Part shown: piece after piece, positions 51,807-61,176 of the stretch
Position numbering within the stretch: the first letter of the stretch is position 1
How the letters are laid out: every line of letters begins with the position of its first letter
From: Silicimonas algicola
GTDB lineage: Bacteria; Pseudomonadota; Alphaproteobacteria; Rhodobacterales; Rhodobacteraceae
DNA: 64,000 bases
Assembly (NCBI RefSeq): GCF_003148765.1
Contig: NZ_QGGV01000005.1
Span: 186,001-250,000, forward strand
Reading direction: 5' to 3'
Program-made: the position numbers and the translations under genes
The notes under the pieces: model-generated
Told to the model about the DNA's origin: nothing
Databases searched by the model: none
What the model saw: only the letters and a program-made list of their open reading frames with translations

Positions 51807-53513
51807 TCAGCCCGCGACAAGGCCCATCTGTTCGAGTTTCAGGAGAACCTGGTGGGCGCAGTGGTCGACCTCGGTGTTCTCGGTGTCGAGGCTCAGTTCC
51901 GGGTTCGCAGGCACGTCGTAGGGATCGGAGATGCCGGTGAATTCCTTGATCTTGCCCTCGCGCGCCAGCTTGTAGAGGCCCTTGCGGTCGCGGCGCTCGC
52001 ATTCTTCGAGCGACGTCGCGACGTGGACCTCGACAAAGGCACCGAAGGCTTCGACGTCCTCGCGAACCGCGCGGCGGGTGGTGGCATAGGGTGCGATCGG
52101 TGCGCAGATCGCGATGCCGCCGTTCTTGGTGATCTCGGAGGCGACATAGCCGATGCGGCGAATGTTCAGGTCGCGGTGTTCCTTCGAAAAGCCCAGTTCG
52201 CTCGAAAGGTTCTTCCGCACGATATCGCCGTCGAGAAGCGTGACGGGGCGACCGCCCATCTCCATCAGCTTGACCATCAGCGCGTTCGCGATGGTCGACT
52301 TGCCAGAGCCCGAGAAGCCGGTGAAGAACACGGTGAATCCTTGCTGCGATCGTGGCGGATAGCGGCGGCGCAGTTCCTTGACGACTTCGGGGAACGAGAA
52401 CCACTCGGGGATCTCCAGACCCTCGCGCAGACGGCGGCGCAGTTCGGTGCCGGAGATGTCGAGGATCGTCGCGCCTTCTTCGACCTCGTCGCGGGGCTCG
52501 TACTGCGCTCGCTCCTGGACGAAGACCATCTGTTTGAAATCGACCATCTCGATGCCGATCTCGTCCTGGTGCTTGGCGAACAGCTCCTGCGCCTCGTAGG
52601 GGCCGTAGAAGTCCTCGCCCTTCGAGTTCTTGCCGGGCCCCGCATGGTCGCGCCCGACGATCATGTGGGTGCAGCCGTGGTTGCGGCGGATCAGACCATG
52701 CCACACCGCCTCGCGGGGGCCAGCCATGCGCATGGCGAGGTTTAGAAGCGACATGGTGGTGGTGGCGGTAGGGTAATTGTCCAGAACCGCCTCATAGCAG
52801 CGGACGCGGGTGAAGTGATCGACGTCGCCCGGCTTGGTCAGGCCCACGACCGGATGGATCAGCAGGTTCGCGGCGGCGTCCTTGGCCGCGCGGAAGGTCA
52901 ACTCCTGGTGGGCACGGTGCAGGGGGTTGCGCGTCTGGAAGGCGACGATGCGACGCCAGCCCAGCTTGCGGAAATAGGCGCGCAATTCGTTCGGCGTGTC
53001 GCGGCGAGCCTTGAAGTCGTAGTGGATCGGCGGCTGGATGCCAGTGATCGGACCTCCCAGATAGACCTTGCCCGCGTGGTTGTGCAGGTAGTTCACCGCA
53101 GGGTGGGCGCTGTCGTCGGCGCCGAAGACCTTCTCGGCCTCGCGTGCCTTGTCGGGGGTCCAGCGGTCGGTGACGGTCATCGTGGCGAGGATCACGCCTT
53201 CCTGGTCGCGCAGGGCGATGTCCTGGCCAAGCTCCACGCCCTCGGCAAAGGCTTCCGCGACGTCGAGCGTGATCGGGATCGGCCAGAGGGTGCCGTCCGC
53301 CATGCGCATGTTCTCGACAACGCCCGTATAGTCTTCCTGCGTCAGAAAGCCCTTGAGGGGGTGGAAGCCACCACTCATCAGAAGCTCGAGGTCGCAGATC
53401 TGGCGGGGCGTCATGTCCCAGCTCTTGAGGTCGGCGGCTTCCTTCTTGAGCTTTTGCGCGCTTTCGTAAGAGACATAGAGCTCGGGGATCGGGGCGTGGT
53501 TCGCGATTTGCAT
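51807..53513 (-). CDS. bifunctional sulfate adenylyltransferase / adenylylsulfate kinase
   Basis: Activates sulfate to APS and then PAPS for assimilation and sulfation. The 568 residues contain ATP sulfurylase (about 1-390): FQTRNPLHRAHQELTFRAAK with the HxxH motif, NLLIHPVVG, and RRNHGCTHMIVGRDHAGPG. The APS kinase domain (about 395-565) has VFFTGFSGSGKSTIANALMV (Walker A), LLDGDIVRKNLSSELGFS and EVHVATSLEECERRDRKGLY. The usual phosphoserine position reads ICAPIAPYATTRR, with Ala in place of Ser, as in many fused proteobacterial enzymes. It could supply PAPS to the sulfotransferase at 44790. Confidence 0.95.
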   Translation of the reverse strand: MQIANHAPIPELYVSYESAQKLKKEAADLKSWDMTPRQICDLELLMSGGFHPLKGFLTQEDYTGVVENMRMADGTLWPIPITLDVAEAFAEGVELGQDIALRDQEGVILATMTVTDRWTPDKAREAEKVFGADDSAHPAVNYLHNHAGKVYLGGPITGIQPPIHYDFKARRDTPNELRAYFRKLGWRRIVAFQTRNPLHRAHQELTFRAAKDAAANLLIHPVVGLTKPGDVDHFTRVRCYEAVLDNYPTATTTMSLLNLAMRMAGPREAVWHGLIRRNHGCTHMIVGRDHAGPGKNSKGEDFYGPYEAQELFAKHQDEIGIEMVDFKQMVFVQERAQYEPRDEVEEGATILDISGTELRRRLREGLEIPEWFSFPEVVKELRRRYPPRSQQGFTVFFTGFSGSGKSTIANALMVKLMEMGGRPVTLLDGDIVRKNLSSELGFSKEHRDLNIRRIGYVASEITKNGGIAICAPIAPYATTRRAVREDVEAFGAFVEVHVATSLEECERRDRKGLYKLAREGKIKEFTGISDPYDVPANPELSLDTENTEVDHCAHQVLLKLEQMGLVAG

Positions 53514-53835
53514 TCGGTCACTCGGTCAATTCATTGAAGTCGCGCGCAGGTACACGCCAGTGCCTGCGGAACGCAAGCATGTCGGACCCGATTAGGTCGG
53601 GCTGTACCGCGCCTGCACTAGTTTCCGCCGAGGGCATTCCACAATCCTTCGATTGAGCGGGAGACTGTTCCCGAAGCATCCGCAAAGCCCACCCGTACGG
53701 CTCATCGCGTGCGGTTTTCCAGCGGTGCAGCCGGGAAAACATCACGACGCCGTGACCCCGGAAACAGCGGGGCAGAAGCGCCCGTGGTTGTCTGCAGAGG
53801 GGGCGAACATCTTGCCCCACGAGATGGAGAACTAG
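53514..53835. other. structured intergenic region before the fasciclin gene
   Basis: No gene recognised; a 60-codon frame ending exactly at the next start has non-coding-like composition. Three short hairpins lie in the plus direction: CCCGA/TCGGG near 53587-53601, GTTTTCC (53714-53720) with GGAAAAC (53734-53740), and CCCCG (53756-53760) with CGGGG (53768-53772). They suggest a folded 5-prime leader. No promoter was convincing. Confidence 0.45.
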
Positions 53836-54393
53836 ATGAAAACCGTTGCCCTGACCTTCGCCGCCCTGCTGGCCGCGTCGTCCGTTTCCGCCGAAAGCCA
53901 CTCGATGGCCAACCCGATGGTGGGCGGTGCCGAGATGTTCGCCGACAAGAACATCGTCGAAAACGCCGTCAACTCGGCCGATCACACCACGCTCGTCGCC
54001 GCCGTCCAAGCCGCCGGCCTTGTCGAGACGCTGTCGGGCGAAGGCCCCTTCACCGTTTTCGCGCCGACGAATGATGCCTTTGCCGCGCTGCCGGCTGGTA
54101 CCGTCGAAGACCTGCTGAAGCCCGAAAACAAGGATCAGCTGACCAAGATCCTGACCTGCCATGTCGTCGCTGCGGACGCGATGTCGGACGCGATCATGGG
54201 CATGATCGACGATGACTCCGGCAAGCACCCGGTTCCGACTGTCGGCGGCTGCACGCTGCAGGCGACCTATGAAGGCGACAAGATCATGCTCGAAGACGAG
54301 ATGGGCAACGTCGCGACCGTGACGATCGCCGATGTGGACCAGTCGAACGGCGTGATTCACGTCATCGACAAGGTGCTGCTGCCGGCTTCCTGA
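53836..54393 (+). CDS. secreted fasciclin (FAS1) domain protein
   Basis: A 185-residue periplasmic or secreted protein. MKTVALTFAALLAASSVSAE is a Sec signal peptide; residues about 40-185 form one FAS1 domain with NIVENAVNSADHTTLVAAVQ, GPFTVFAPTNDAFAALPAGT (the H1/FAS signature), ILTCHVVAADAM and GVIHVIDKVLLPAS (H2). Bacterial FAS1 proteins act in adhesion or surface interactions, and in Rhodobacter single-domain secreted forms are stress-inducible. GGAG-rich sequence ends just before the ATG. Convergent with trxB. Confidence 0.93.
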   Translation: MKTVALTFAALLAASSVSAESHSMANPMVGGAEMFADKNIVENAVNSADHTTLVAAVQAAGLVETLSGEGPFTVFAPTNDAFAALPAGTVEDLLKPENKDQLTKILTCHVVAADAMSDAIMGMIDDDSGKHPVPTVGGCTLQATYEGDKIMLEDEMGNVATVTIADVDQSNGVIHVIDKVLLPAS

Positions 54394-54414
54394 GTTTCCC
54401 CCTGAGTAACGAGT

Positions 54415-54459
54415 GAAAAGCGAGGAGCCGCCCTGCCGGAAGATCGGCAGGGCGGTCTC

Positions 54460-54461
<2 letters not shown>
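54415..54461 (-). terminator. rho-independent terminator after trxB
   Basis: CCGCCCTGCCG (54428-54438) pairs with CGGCAGGGCGG (54445-54455); AGGAG and CTCCT extend the stem past one bulged base. On the minus strand it is followed by CGCTTTTC. The hairpin starts at the trxB stop codon itself. It may also stop fasciclin transcription from the other side. Confidence 0.88.
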
Positions 54462-55473
<1,012 letters not shown>

Positions 55474-55569
55474 CTATGGCGTCTTGCGGTGGAGAGATAT
55501 CCTCGTCTGTGAGCGATTTGAAGATTGCGGCTGCGTTTCCGTGAATCCGGCGCGAAGGCTTTTCCAATG

Positions 55570-55598
55570 TTGCGCAATTGGGAAATTATATTGCGCAA
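55570..55598. promoter_or_regulatory. Lrp-type operator between trxB and the Lrp gene
   Basis: Two identical palindromic octamers TTGCGCAA (55570-55577 and 55591-55598) are spaced 21 bases start to start, two helical turns, with an AT-rich centre (TTGGGAAATTATA). They lie 55-83 bases before the Lrp gene start and 106-134 before trxB. Lrp/AsnC dimers pack on such phased sites, so autoregulation and possible trxB control are likely. Confidence 0.7.
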
Positions 55599-55652
55599 GA
55601 CACGGTGCGCCTGTAGTTTTTGAAAAACCCTCAGGTGGAGACGCGGCTCATC

Positions 55653-56153
55653 ATGGCGCACCAGAAACTCGACGCGATCGACCGCAAGATTCTCGCCGAG
55701 CTTCAGGCCGACGGGCGCATGACGAACGTCGAGCTCGCCAGCCGTGTCGGCATCTCGGCGCCGCCCTGTCTTCGCCGTGTCCGGACCCTGGAGGAGCAGG
55801 GTTACATCAAGGGCTATCATGCGTCGGTCGATGTTCGCGCCCTTGGCTTCGAGGTGCAGGTTTTTGCGATGGTCGGGCTGCAGAGCCAGGCTGAAAGCGA
55901 CCTGTCCGCGTTCGAGAAGCGCTGTCGCGATTGGCCTTTGGTGCGCGAGTGCCACATGCTGAACGGCGAGGTGGATTTCATCCTGAAGTGCGTGGCACCC
56001 GACCTGTCGACCTTTCAGCGGTTCCTGACCGAAGAGCTCACGTCGGCGCCGAACGTGGTCGGCGTGAAAACCTCGCTGGTCATACGCTGCGCCAAGGACG
56101 ACCCCGGCGTGCCCTTCGACGTGCTCGAGCAAAGGCTCGTTCGGTCGGCCTGA
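55653..56153 (+). CDS. Lrp/AsnC family transcriptional regulator
   Basis: A 166-residue regulator. The winged helix (LDAIDRKILAELQADGRMTN, VELASRVGISAPPCLRRVRT) occupies residues 5-55 and the RAM ligand/oligomer domain (ALGFEVQVFAMVGLQSQAES, ECHMLNGEVDFILKCVAPDL) the rest. The effector, probably an amino acid, is unknown. The ATG at 55653 is used; an in-frame upstream TTG at 55620 is possible. A phased pair of TTGCGCAA sites precedes it. Confidence 0.92.
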   Translation: MAHQKLDAIDRKILAELQADGRMTNVELASRVGISAPPCLRRVRTLEEQGYIKGYHASVDVRALGFEVQVFAMVGLQSQAESDLSAFEKRCRDWPLVRECHMLNGEVDFILKCVAPDLSTFQRFLTEELTSAPNVVGVKTSLVIRCAKDDPGVPFDVLEQRLVRSA

Positions 56154-56939
56154 TCAGATGATCGAGAGATAATCCTCCGCTGTCAGGCGAGGTGCCGCCA
56201 GCCTGCCGAAATCCCGGATTGTCGACAGGTGCGGGAAGAACGCCATGTAAAGCGCCAGCATCTCCTCGGACAGGGACAGGGGAAGTTCCGGCCCCGGATG
56301 GAAGCTCTCGACCTCGAGCCCGGCCGCCAGAAGCGTCTCATGCCCTTCGCAGGCCAAGTGGTAGACGCGTGTCGGCGACAGCGGCGTGACCTCGATGACA
56401 GCCGTTCCGTCGGCCATCGCCGACAGGGGAACCAGGGCGGCTTCTGACCCGATGGCGCCCCGGATCTTGGCGTCGCGATCGAGCCTGCGGGCATGGGGAC
56501 CGAAGGTCTGGTCCTGAACGGGGCGCGCAAGGCCGAAGGCATCGGGCATGACGCGGTACATTCGGTCCGGACGGTCGGCGAGCGTCGGCGCCCCCGGCAC
56601 GAGGGTGATGGCGCCCTTCCACAGAAGTTGGCTGACCTTGCCGTTCGCGCATTCCAGATGCATCCCGGGTTCAAGATCCTCGATGGCGACAGGCCCGTCG
56701 GTCGTCTGGAAGAGAACACCGTGGGAGAAGGCGCCGAAGGCCTGTTCGAAGGCGGGCAACGCAGGGGCGACGGTCGTGCTGCTATGGACCTCGCCGTCTT
56801 CGAGCCATTCGATCTCGAACCGGCGGGTGACGCGCGACTTCGGCAGGGCCGGGGCTGCGGGAACGGGTCGGGTGTCGCGGCGGGCCGTCCAGGGCGTGGA
56901 CGTGGCATGGCGCGACTGTGCGAAGGACCTACTACTCAT
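56154..56939 (-). CDS. Hint-domain protein
   Basis: A 261-residue protein with a Rhodobacterales-type Hint (Hedgehog/intein-like) domain from about residue 70: GVLFQTTDGPVAIEDLEPGM, LLWKGAITLVP, PVQDQTFGPHARRLDRDAKI, VYHLACEGHETLLAAGLEVE. The usual leading Cys (CFxxGTxIxTxxG) is absent; the segment reads AFSHGVLFQTTDG, so self-cleavage is unlikely. Function unknown; such proteins are numerous in this group and sometimes linked to secreted repeats. Its stop abuts that of the Lrp gene (convergent). Confidence 0.82.
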   Translation of the reverse strand: MSSRSFAQSRHATSTPWTARRDTRPVPAAPALPKSRVTRRFEIEWLEDGEVHSSTTVAPALPAFEQAFGAFSHGVLFQTTDGPVAIEDLEPGMHLECANGKVSQLLWKGAITLVPGAPTLADRPDRMYRVMPDAFGLARPVQDQTFGPHARRLDRDAKIRGAIGSEAALVPLSAMADGTAVIEVTPLSPTRVYHLACEGHETLLAAGLEVESFHPGPELPLSLSEEMLALYMAFFPHLSTIRDFGRLAAPRLTAEDYLSII

Positions 56940-56985
56940 CAGAACCTCTACTCGTTACGGGCCGGCGAAACGCGCCGGCGGGACC

Positions 56986-57114
56986 TCAGGCTTTCGACGC
57001 GGCGGCATACCTCACGGTCGATCGGGCGGACGCCCTGCGTGTCGGAAGTACGGGACCCTTCTGGGCTTTGGCCGCTTCGATCACACTGCGCATCCAGCGC
57101 GGCTTCGACGTCAT
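56986..57114 (-). CDS. small basic protein, 42 residues
   Basis: Reads MTSKPRWMRSVIEAAKAQKG, PVLPTRRASARSTVRYAAAS and KA. Short, Arg/Lys-rich proteins with the start M-T-x-K-P-R-W-x-x-S-V occur as conserved hypotheticals in Rhodobacteraceae, which is why I call it. No domain; function unknown. It lies between pgeF and the Hint gene, all on the minus strand. A GCCGGCG/CGCCGGC hairpin (56961-56980) follows its stop. Confidence 0.5.
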   Translation of the reverse strand: MTSKPRWMRSVIEAAKAQKGPVLPTRRASARSTVRYAAASKA

Positions 57115-57230
57115 GTCTGCCAGTCCTTGTCGCTTGGTCCGTCCTGTTGCGGACAAGACCTTGCTGACAGCGCAATTGGGCGAGGTGATGACGGATTGAA
57201 GGAAATTCGGTCGCGCTTTCGCGCAGATTT

Positions 57231-57983
57231 TCACAAACGGATGGCCGAGATCAGTCGTCCGTAATCGGCCTCGCGACGATGAACGCTGCGGCGGTACGAA
57301 TAGAATCGGTCCGGTTCGGAAAAGGTACAGTGGCCGATCCACTGCGCTTCGCCGACGCCGGCGCTTCGCAGCCGGTGCAGGCCGAAGCCTATCAAATCAA
57401 AGAGATAGCGGTCTCCTTCGCCGTTCGCGAAGAAGCGTGTGTTGGCGCCGTCTTCGTCCGCGAAACGTTCCAGGAACTCCGGCCCGACCTCGTAGGCGCG
57501 CTGGCTGATCGAGGGGCCGATGACGGCGGTGATCGCCTCGCGAACGGCGCCGAGGCCCTCCATGGCATCCACCGTCGCTTCGAGAACGCCGTCGAGTGCG
57601 CCCTTCCATCCGGCGTGGGCAGCACCGATGACTCCGTTCTGCGTGTCCGCGAACAAGACGGGCTGGCAATCTGCGGTGAGGACGGCAAGCGCAAGACCGG
57701 GCGTGGCGGAGGCCATCGCGTCGGCTTCGACCGGGCGCTCGGTCGGCGCGTCGAGCGTCAGTGCCCGTGCGGAATGCGTCTGGTGTACGGTCGCCAGCCG
57801 GTCTGGATCGACCCCGAGGGCCTGCGCCACGCGTTTGCGGTTGATCGCCACCATCTCGGTCTGGTCGGTCGAGCCGAAGCCACAGTTAAGACTGGAGAAT
57901 ATGCCGGACGACGCCCCTCCCTTGCGGGTGAAGAAGCCGTGGCGCACGGCCGCGAGCGCTTCGGACGTCAGGACTTCGATCAT
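57231..57983 (-). CDS. pgeF: peptidoglycan editing factor PgeF (YfiH, laccase domain)
   Basis: A 250-residue DUF152/laccase-domain protein that removes mis-incorporated L-serine from peptidoglycan precursors in E. coli. Motifs: HGFFTRKGGASSGIFSSLNC, ATVHQTHSARAL, VLTADCQPVLFAD and GAAHAGWKGALDGVLEATVD, giving the two His and one Cys of the zinc site. GHCTFSEPDRFYSYRRS is the usual end motif. The ATG at 57983 overlaps the midA stop (ATGA), so midA-pgeF is an operon with lgt upstream. Confidence 0.92.
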   Translation of the reverse strand: MIEVLTSEALAAVRHGFFTRKGGASSGIFSSLNCGFGSTDQTEMVAINRKRVAQALGVDPDRLATVHQTHSARALTLDAPTERPVEADAMASATPGLALAVLTADCQPVLFADTQNGVIGAAHAGWKGALDGVLEATVDAMEGLGAVREAITAVIGPSISQRAYEVGPEFLERFADEDGANTRFFANGEGDRYLFDLIGFGLHRLRSAGVGEAQWIGHCTFSEPDRFYSYRRSVHRREADYGRLISAIRL

Positions 57984-59047
57984 GGATCGAATCCGGGGGG
58001 GGCGGGAGTCTTCGGTCGATAAAGGGCCATTGCCTTGAAGAGCGTTCCCATTTCCTCGGGATGCGTCAAGCGGCGATGCGCGGCGATGTGCCGCTCGATG
58101 GCGTCGCCGCTCATTCCCGCCGCGAGAACCTCAGCGCGCACCGTGATCCCGAGCCGTTCCAGAAAGACGCCCTGCGGCGTCATCGGCGTGACGGCGACAC
58201 CATCTGCGGAAGCGGCTTGGGACAGCGCTTCGAAATCGACGTGAGCGGTCAGGTCGGCAGCCCCCGGAGCGTCGAGCGGATCGACCGTCGCGTGATCGCT
58301 CACCGCCTGGAACGTGTCTCCGAGAGAGCGCCAGCCGCCGTAGTCGACGATCAGCGCCACGCCGTTGCGCGCTGCCACACGGCGGGCGATGTCGCGCACG
58401 ATGGCGAGAGACGGCGCGGAGGTTTCGACCACGTCGCCCTCTCGGGTGTCTGCAAGCGGCGGCTCCAACGGTTCTGGACGCGACGGGCCGGACAGCCCGA
58501 AGACGAGGGCACCCTCCGACAGACCCACGACCCGCTCGCGCCACGCCGGGCCATCGCGGCGAAACTGGCGGATCGGAAGGGCGTCGAAAAACTCGTTGGC
58601 GACAAGGTAGAGAGGTGCGTCATCTGGCACGTCACCGAGGCTGTCATGGTGAAAGATCGGGCGACTCACAGTCTCGCGCTGTTTGTCGCGCAGGATGGGC
58701 GATGCCTCGACCATGTGCAGCGAAAGGGCCTCATGAAAGCCTGGCACACCGCGCGTCGCCCGCAGAAGATCCGCCATCAGAGTGCCGCGCCCGGGGCCCA
58801 GCTCAACAAGTTGGATCGACGAGGGCGATCCGCGATCCGTCCAGGCCTGCGCCAGGCAAAGGCCCAGAAGCTCGCCGAACATCTGGCTGATCTCGGGCGC
58901 CGTGGTGAAGTCGCCCGCCGTCCCAAGCGGGTCCCGCGTGACGTAATAGCCGTGCCGGGGGTGCGTCAGGCATTCCGACATGTAGTCGGCGAGGGTCATC
59001 GGACCCGCGGCCCGGATCCGCGCGATCAGGACGTCCTTCAGGCTCAC
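57980..59047 (-). CDS. SAM-dependent methyltransferase of the MidA/NDUFAF7 family
   Basis: 355 residues from the GTG at 59047, inside the lgt stop. [60 protein letters not shown] (SAM motif I) and [15 protein letters not shown] are the family signatures. The mitochondrial relative NDUFAF7 methylates an Arg of complex I subunit NDUFS2, so a role in complex I assembly is plausible; a zf-CHCC complex-I-like protein is encoded at 42410. Operon lgt-midA-pgeF. Confidence 0.9.
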   Translation of the reverse strand: MSLKDVLIARIRAAGPMTLADYMSECLTHPRHGYYVTRDPLGTAGDFTTAPEISQMFGELLGLCLAQAWTDRGSPSSIQLVELGPGRGTLMADLLRATRGVPGFHEALSLHMVEASPILRDKQRETVSRPIFHHDSLGDVPDDAPLYLVANEFFDALPIRQFRRDGPAWRERVVGLSEGALVFGLSGPSRPEPLEPPLADTREGDVVETSAPSLAIVRDIARRVAARNGVALIVDYGGWRSLGDTFQAVSDHATVDPLDAPGAADLTAHVDFEALSQAASADGVAVTPMTPQGVFLERLGITVRAEVLAAGMSGDAIERHIAAHRRLTHPEEMGTLFKAMALYRPKTPAPPGFDP

Positions 59048-59940
59048 GCCGTCCGGCGGGCGCGCCGCCACGCGAGGACCAGAAGCCCCAGGCCGACGAG
59101 GATCATGGGCAGCGACAGCCTTTGTCCCTGCGTCAGGCCCCAGCTTCCGAACTGGACCGCATAGCCCAAGGGGTTGTCTGGCGACATGAATTGAGGATCG
59201 GCCTGCCGCACGAATTCGACGAGGAAGCGCGAGACGCCATAGCCTGCGAGGAAGACGCCGATCAGCGATCCCGGGCGCTTGAGCCACCCGCTGCGGAACG
59301 ACAGCCACAGAAGAAGACCGCCGAGGAGGATGCCTTCGAGCGCGGCTTCGTAGAGCTGCGAAGGATGGCGGGCGCAGAGGCCGGCAATCTGGGGGCAGGT
59401 CTGTGCTGCGGCGCCCGGAAAGATCACGCCCCAAGGAAGGTCCGTTGGACGCCCCCAAAGCTCGGCGTTGATGAAGTTCGCGATGCGGCCGAAGAACAGT
59501 CCAGGAGGCACCGCCACAGCAAGCCCATCGCCGAACTTGAGGATGTCGATGCCGTTCTTCCAGGAAAACACGAGGCCTGCGATCACGACTCCCAGGAAAC
59601 CGCCGTGGAAGGACATGCCACCCTCCCAGACGCGAAGGATCGCCATCGGATCTTCGAGAAACTGGCCCTCGCCGTAAAACAGGACGTAGCCCATCCGCCC
59701 GCCAAGGATGATGCCGAGCACGATCCAGGTCAGGAAATCCTCCATCTGCGGGCGGGTGAGGGGCGGCGTGTCGCCGGCCCAGAGATGCGCGCGGTCGCGC
59801 AGGGCGCGGAAGATGTAGTAGCCCGCGATCACCCCCGCGATATAGGCCAGCGCGTACCACCTGATCGGCACGGTGGCGAAGCCGAGCGGGATTTCGACCA
59901 GCACGGGAGAGATGTCGGGGAAGGGGATCGCGAAGCGCAT
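59044..59940 (-). CDS. lgt: prolipoprotein diacylglyceryl transferase
   Basis: First enzyme of lipoprotein maturation, in the inner membrane. The 298-residue product ([20 protein letters not shown]) has about seven helices, and includes [44 protein letters not shown] with the essential His, and the signature [31 protein letters not shown] follows. The ATG at 59940 gives the standard length. Completes, with lnt, two of the three lipoprotein enzymes in this window; many lipoprotein substrates are also encoded here. Confidence 0.96.
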   Translation of the reverse strand: MRFAIPFPDISPVLVEIPLGFATVPIRWYALAYIAGVIAGYYIFRALRDRAHLWAGDTPPLTRPQMEDFLTWIVLGIILGGRMGYVLFYGEGQFLEDPMAILRVWEGGMSFHGGFLGVVIAGLVFSWKNGIDILKFGDGLAVAVPPGLFFGRIANFINAELWGRPTDLPWGVIFPGAAAQTCPQIAGLCARHPSQLYEAALEGILLGGLLLWLSFRSGWLKRPGSLIGVFLAGYGVSRFLVEFVRQADPQFMSPDNPLGYAVQFGSWGLTQGQRLSLPMILVGLGLLVLAWRRARRTA

Positions 59941-60037
59941 GACGCGCGAGAGGTGCCAGCGCGCGAGGGTGGCGTCAACCTTGCAGAGCGGGGCGCGTGG
60001 GCCATATAGGAGGGGAACACGACCCGGAGATGGCACG

Positions 60038-60289
60038 ATGCAGACCCGCAACAAGATCCTCGATGACCTGTCGCAGCTCATGACGAACGCCATGGGTGTC
60101 GCCCAGGGTGCGCGGGACGAGGCCGAGACGGCCTTCAAGGGCATGGTCGACCGTTGGCTCGCCGACCGCGATTTCGTGACCCGCGAAGAATTCGACGCCG
60201 TGCGCGCCATGGCTCAGAAGGCGCGGGAAGAGAACGAGGCGCTGAAGTCGCGTCTCGATGCGCTCGAGGCGCGCAAGACCGACGCCTGA
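60038..60289 (+). CDS. ubiK: UbiK / BMFP-domain ubiquinone accessory factor
   Basis: An 83-residue helical protein: [20 protein letters not shown], amphipathic membrane-binding helix, then [20 protein letters not shown] and a C-terminal coiled coil [20 protein letters not shown]. This is the BMFP/YqiC pattern; UbiK helps the Ubi complex in aerobic ubiquinone synthesis in enterics. The ATG at 60038 follows CCGGAGA. Divergent from lgt (97 bases between starts). Confidence 0.85.
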   Translation: MQTRNKILDDLSQLMTNAMGVAQGARDEAETAFKGMVDRWLADRDFVTREEFDAVRAMAQKAREENEALKSRLDALEARKTDA

Positions 60290-60538
60290 GGTCTGCCCGG
60301 GCCGCTTCTTGCCCGTCACGTTCCGTCATCCTGCCAACCCGCCGATGGACCCGTCGGTCGAGGTGGGTCTGACGTTATCCCCCGGAAAATGCCGCGCTGC
60401 CGAAATTTGGGGTTTACAGGATCCCGCTTTAGGCACACCATATCTCGTAAGGTCGGGCGCTAATCACTACCGGACCTAGAGCAGTCATCAAAGCATGGGG
60501 CCAGAAGAGCACCCGGCGCAACCGATGAGGCAGGGCGC

Positions 60539-61036
60539 ATGTCGCTGAGCGAGCATTTCTCGGAAGACCTTCATCCCATTGATATCGTCGAAACCCTGGC
60601 CGAGCACCACGACTGGGACTTCGACCGCGTGGGAGACGACCAGATCGCCATGGCGGTCGAGGGCCAGTGGCGGACCTATTCGATCACTTTGGCCTGGTCA
60701 CCGCAGGACGAGACCCTGCGTCTGATCTGCACCTTCGAGATGGATCCCCCCAAGGCACGGCGGCCGGAGCTGTACGAAACGCTCAACGCGGCCAACGACC
60801 TGTGCTGGGCTGGCGCATTCGCTTACTGGCAAGAGCAGAAGCTGATGGTCTGGCGCTATGGCCTCGTGCTTGCGGGCGGCCAGTATGCCGCGCCCGAGCA
60901 GATCGACACCATGATCCGTGCGGCCGTCCTGTCCGCCGAAAGGTTCTACCCCGCCTTCCAACTCGTGGTCTGGGGCGACGAGGACCCCGCGAACGCGATG
61001 AAGATCGCCATCGGCGAGACCTACGGGCGCGCCTGA
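60539..61036 (+). CDS. YbjN domain-containing protein
   Basis: A 165-residue acidic protein of the YbjN family (type III secretion-chaperone-like fold). HPIDIVETLAEHHDWDFDRV, the strand WRTYSITLAWSPQDETLRLI, ELYETLNAANDLCWAGAFAY and YWQEQKLMVWRYGLVLAGGQ match the alphaproteobacterial branch. Function unknown; it may act as a chaperone. The 250 bases before it hold no gene. A hairpin follows at 61090. Confidence 0.88.
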   Translation: MSLSEHFSEDLHPIDIVETLAEHHDWDFDRVGDDQIAMAVEGQWRTYSITLAWSPQDETLRLICTFEMDPPKARRPELYETLNAANDLCWAGAFAYWQEQKLMVWRYGLVLAGGQYAAPEQIDTMIRAAVLSAERFYPAFQLVVWGDEDPANAMKIAIGETYGRA

Positions 61037-61089
61037 TCTCGTTTCGCCCGGCGCGGCCGACCTCCCTTCGGTCGCACATGGGCATCGCT

Positions 61090-61113
61090 CCGGGCCGCCA
61101 CCGCGCGGCCCGG
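61090..61113 (+). terminator. possible terminator after the YbjN gene
   Basis: CCGGGCCGC (61090-61098), CACCGC, GCGGCCCGG (61105-61113): a perfect 9-bp stem, tail TGTCTTGT. The T content of the tail is modest. Confidence 0.5.
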
Positions 61114-61176
61114 TGTCTTGTCCGGCAGGCGTTCCCCTGATCCTCCAAATCCCGTAAGTACGGAACAGGAGGGACG

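Noticed and set aside
53653-53835. 60-codon frame ending at the base before the fasciclin ATG
   Set aside because: No ribosome site, non-coding-like composition; hairpins in the same stretch suggest a leader instead.
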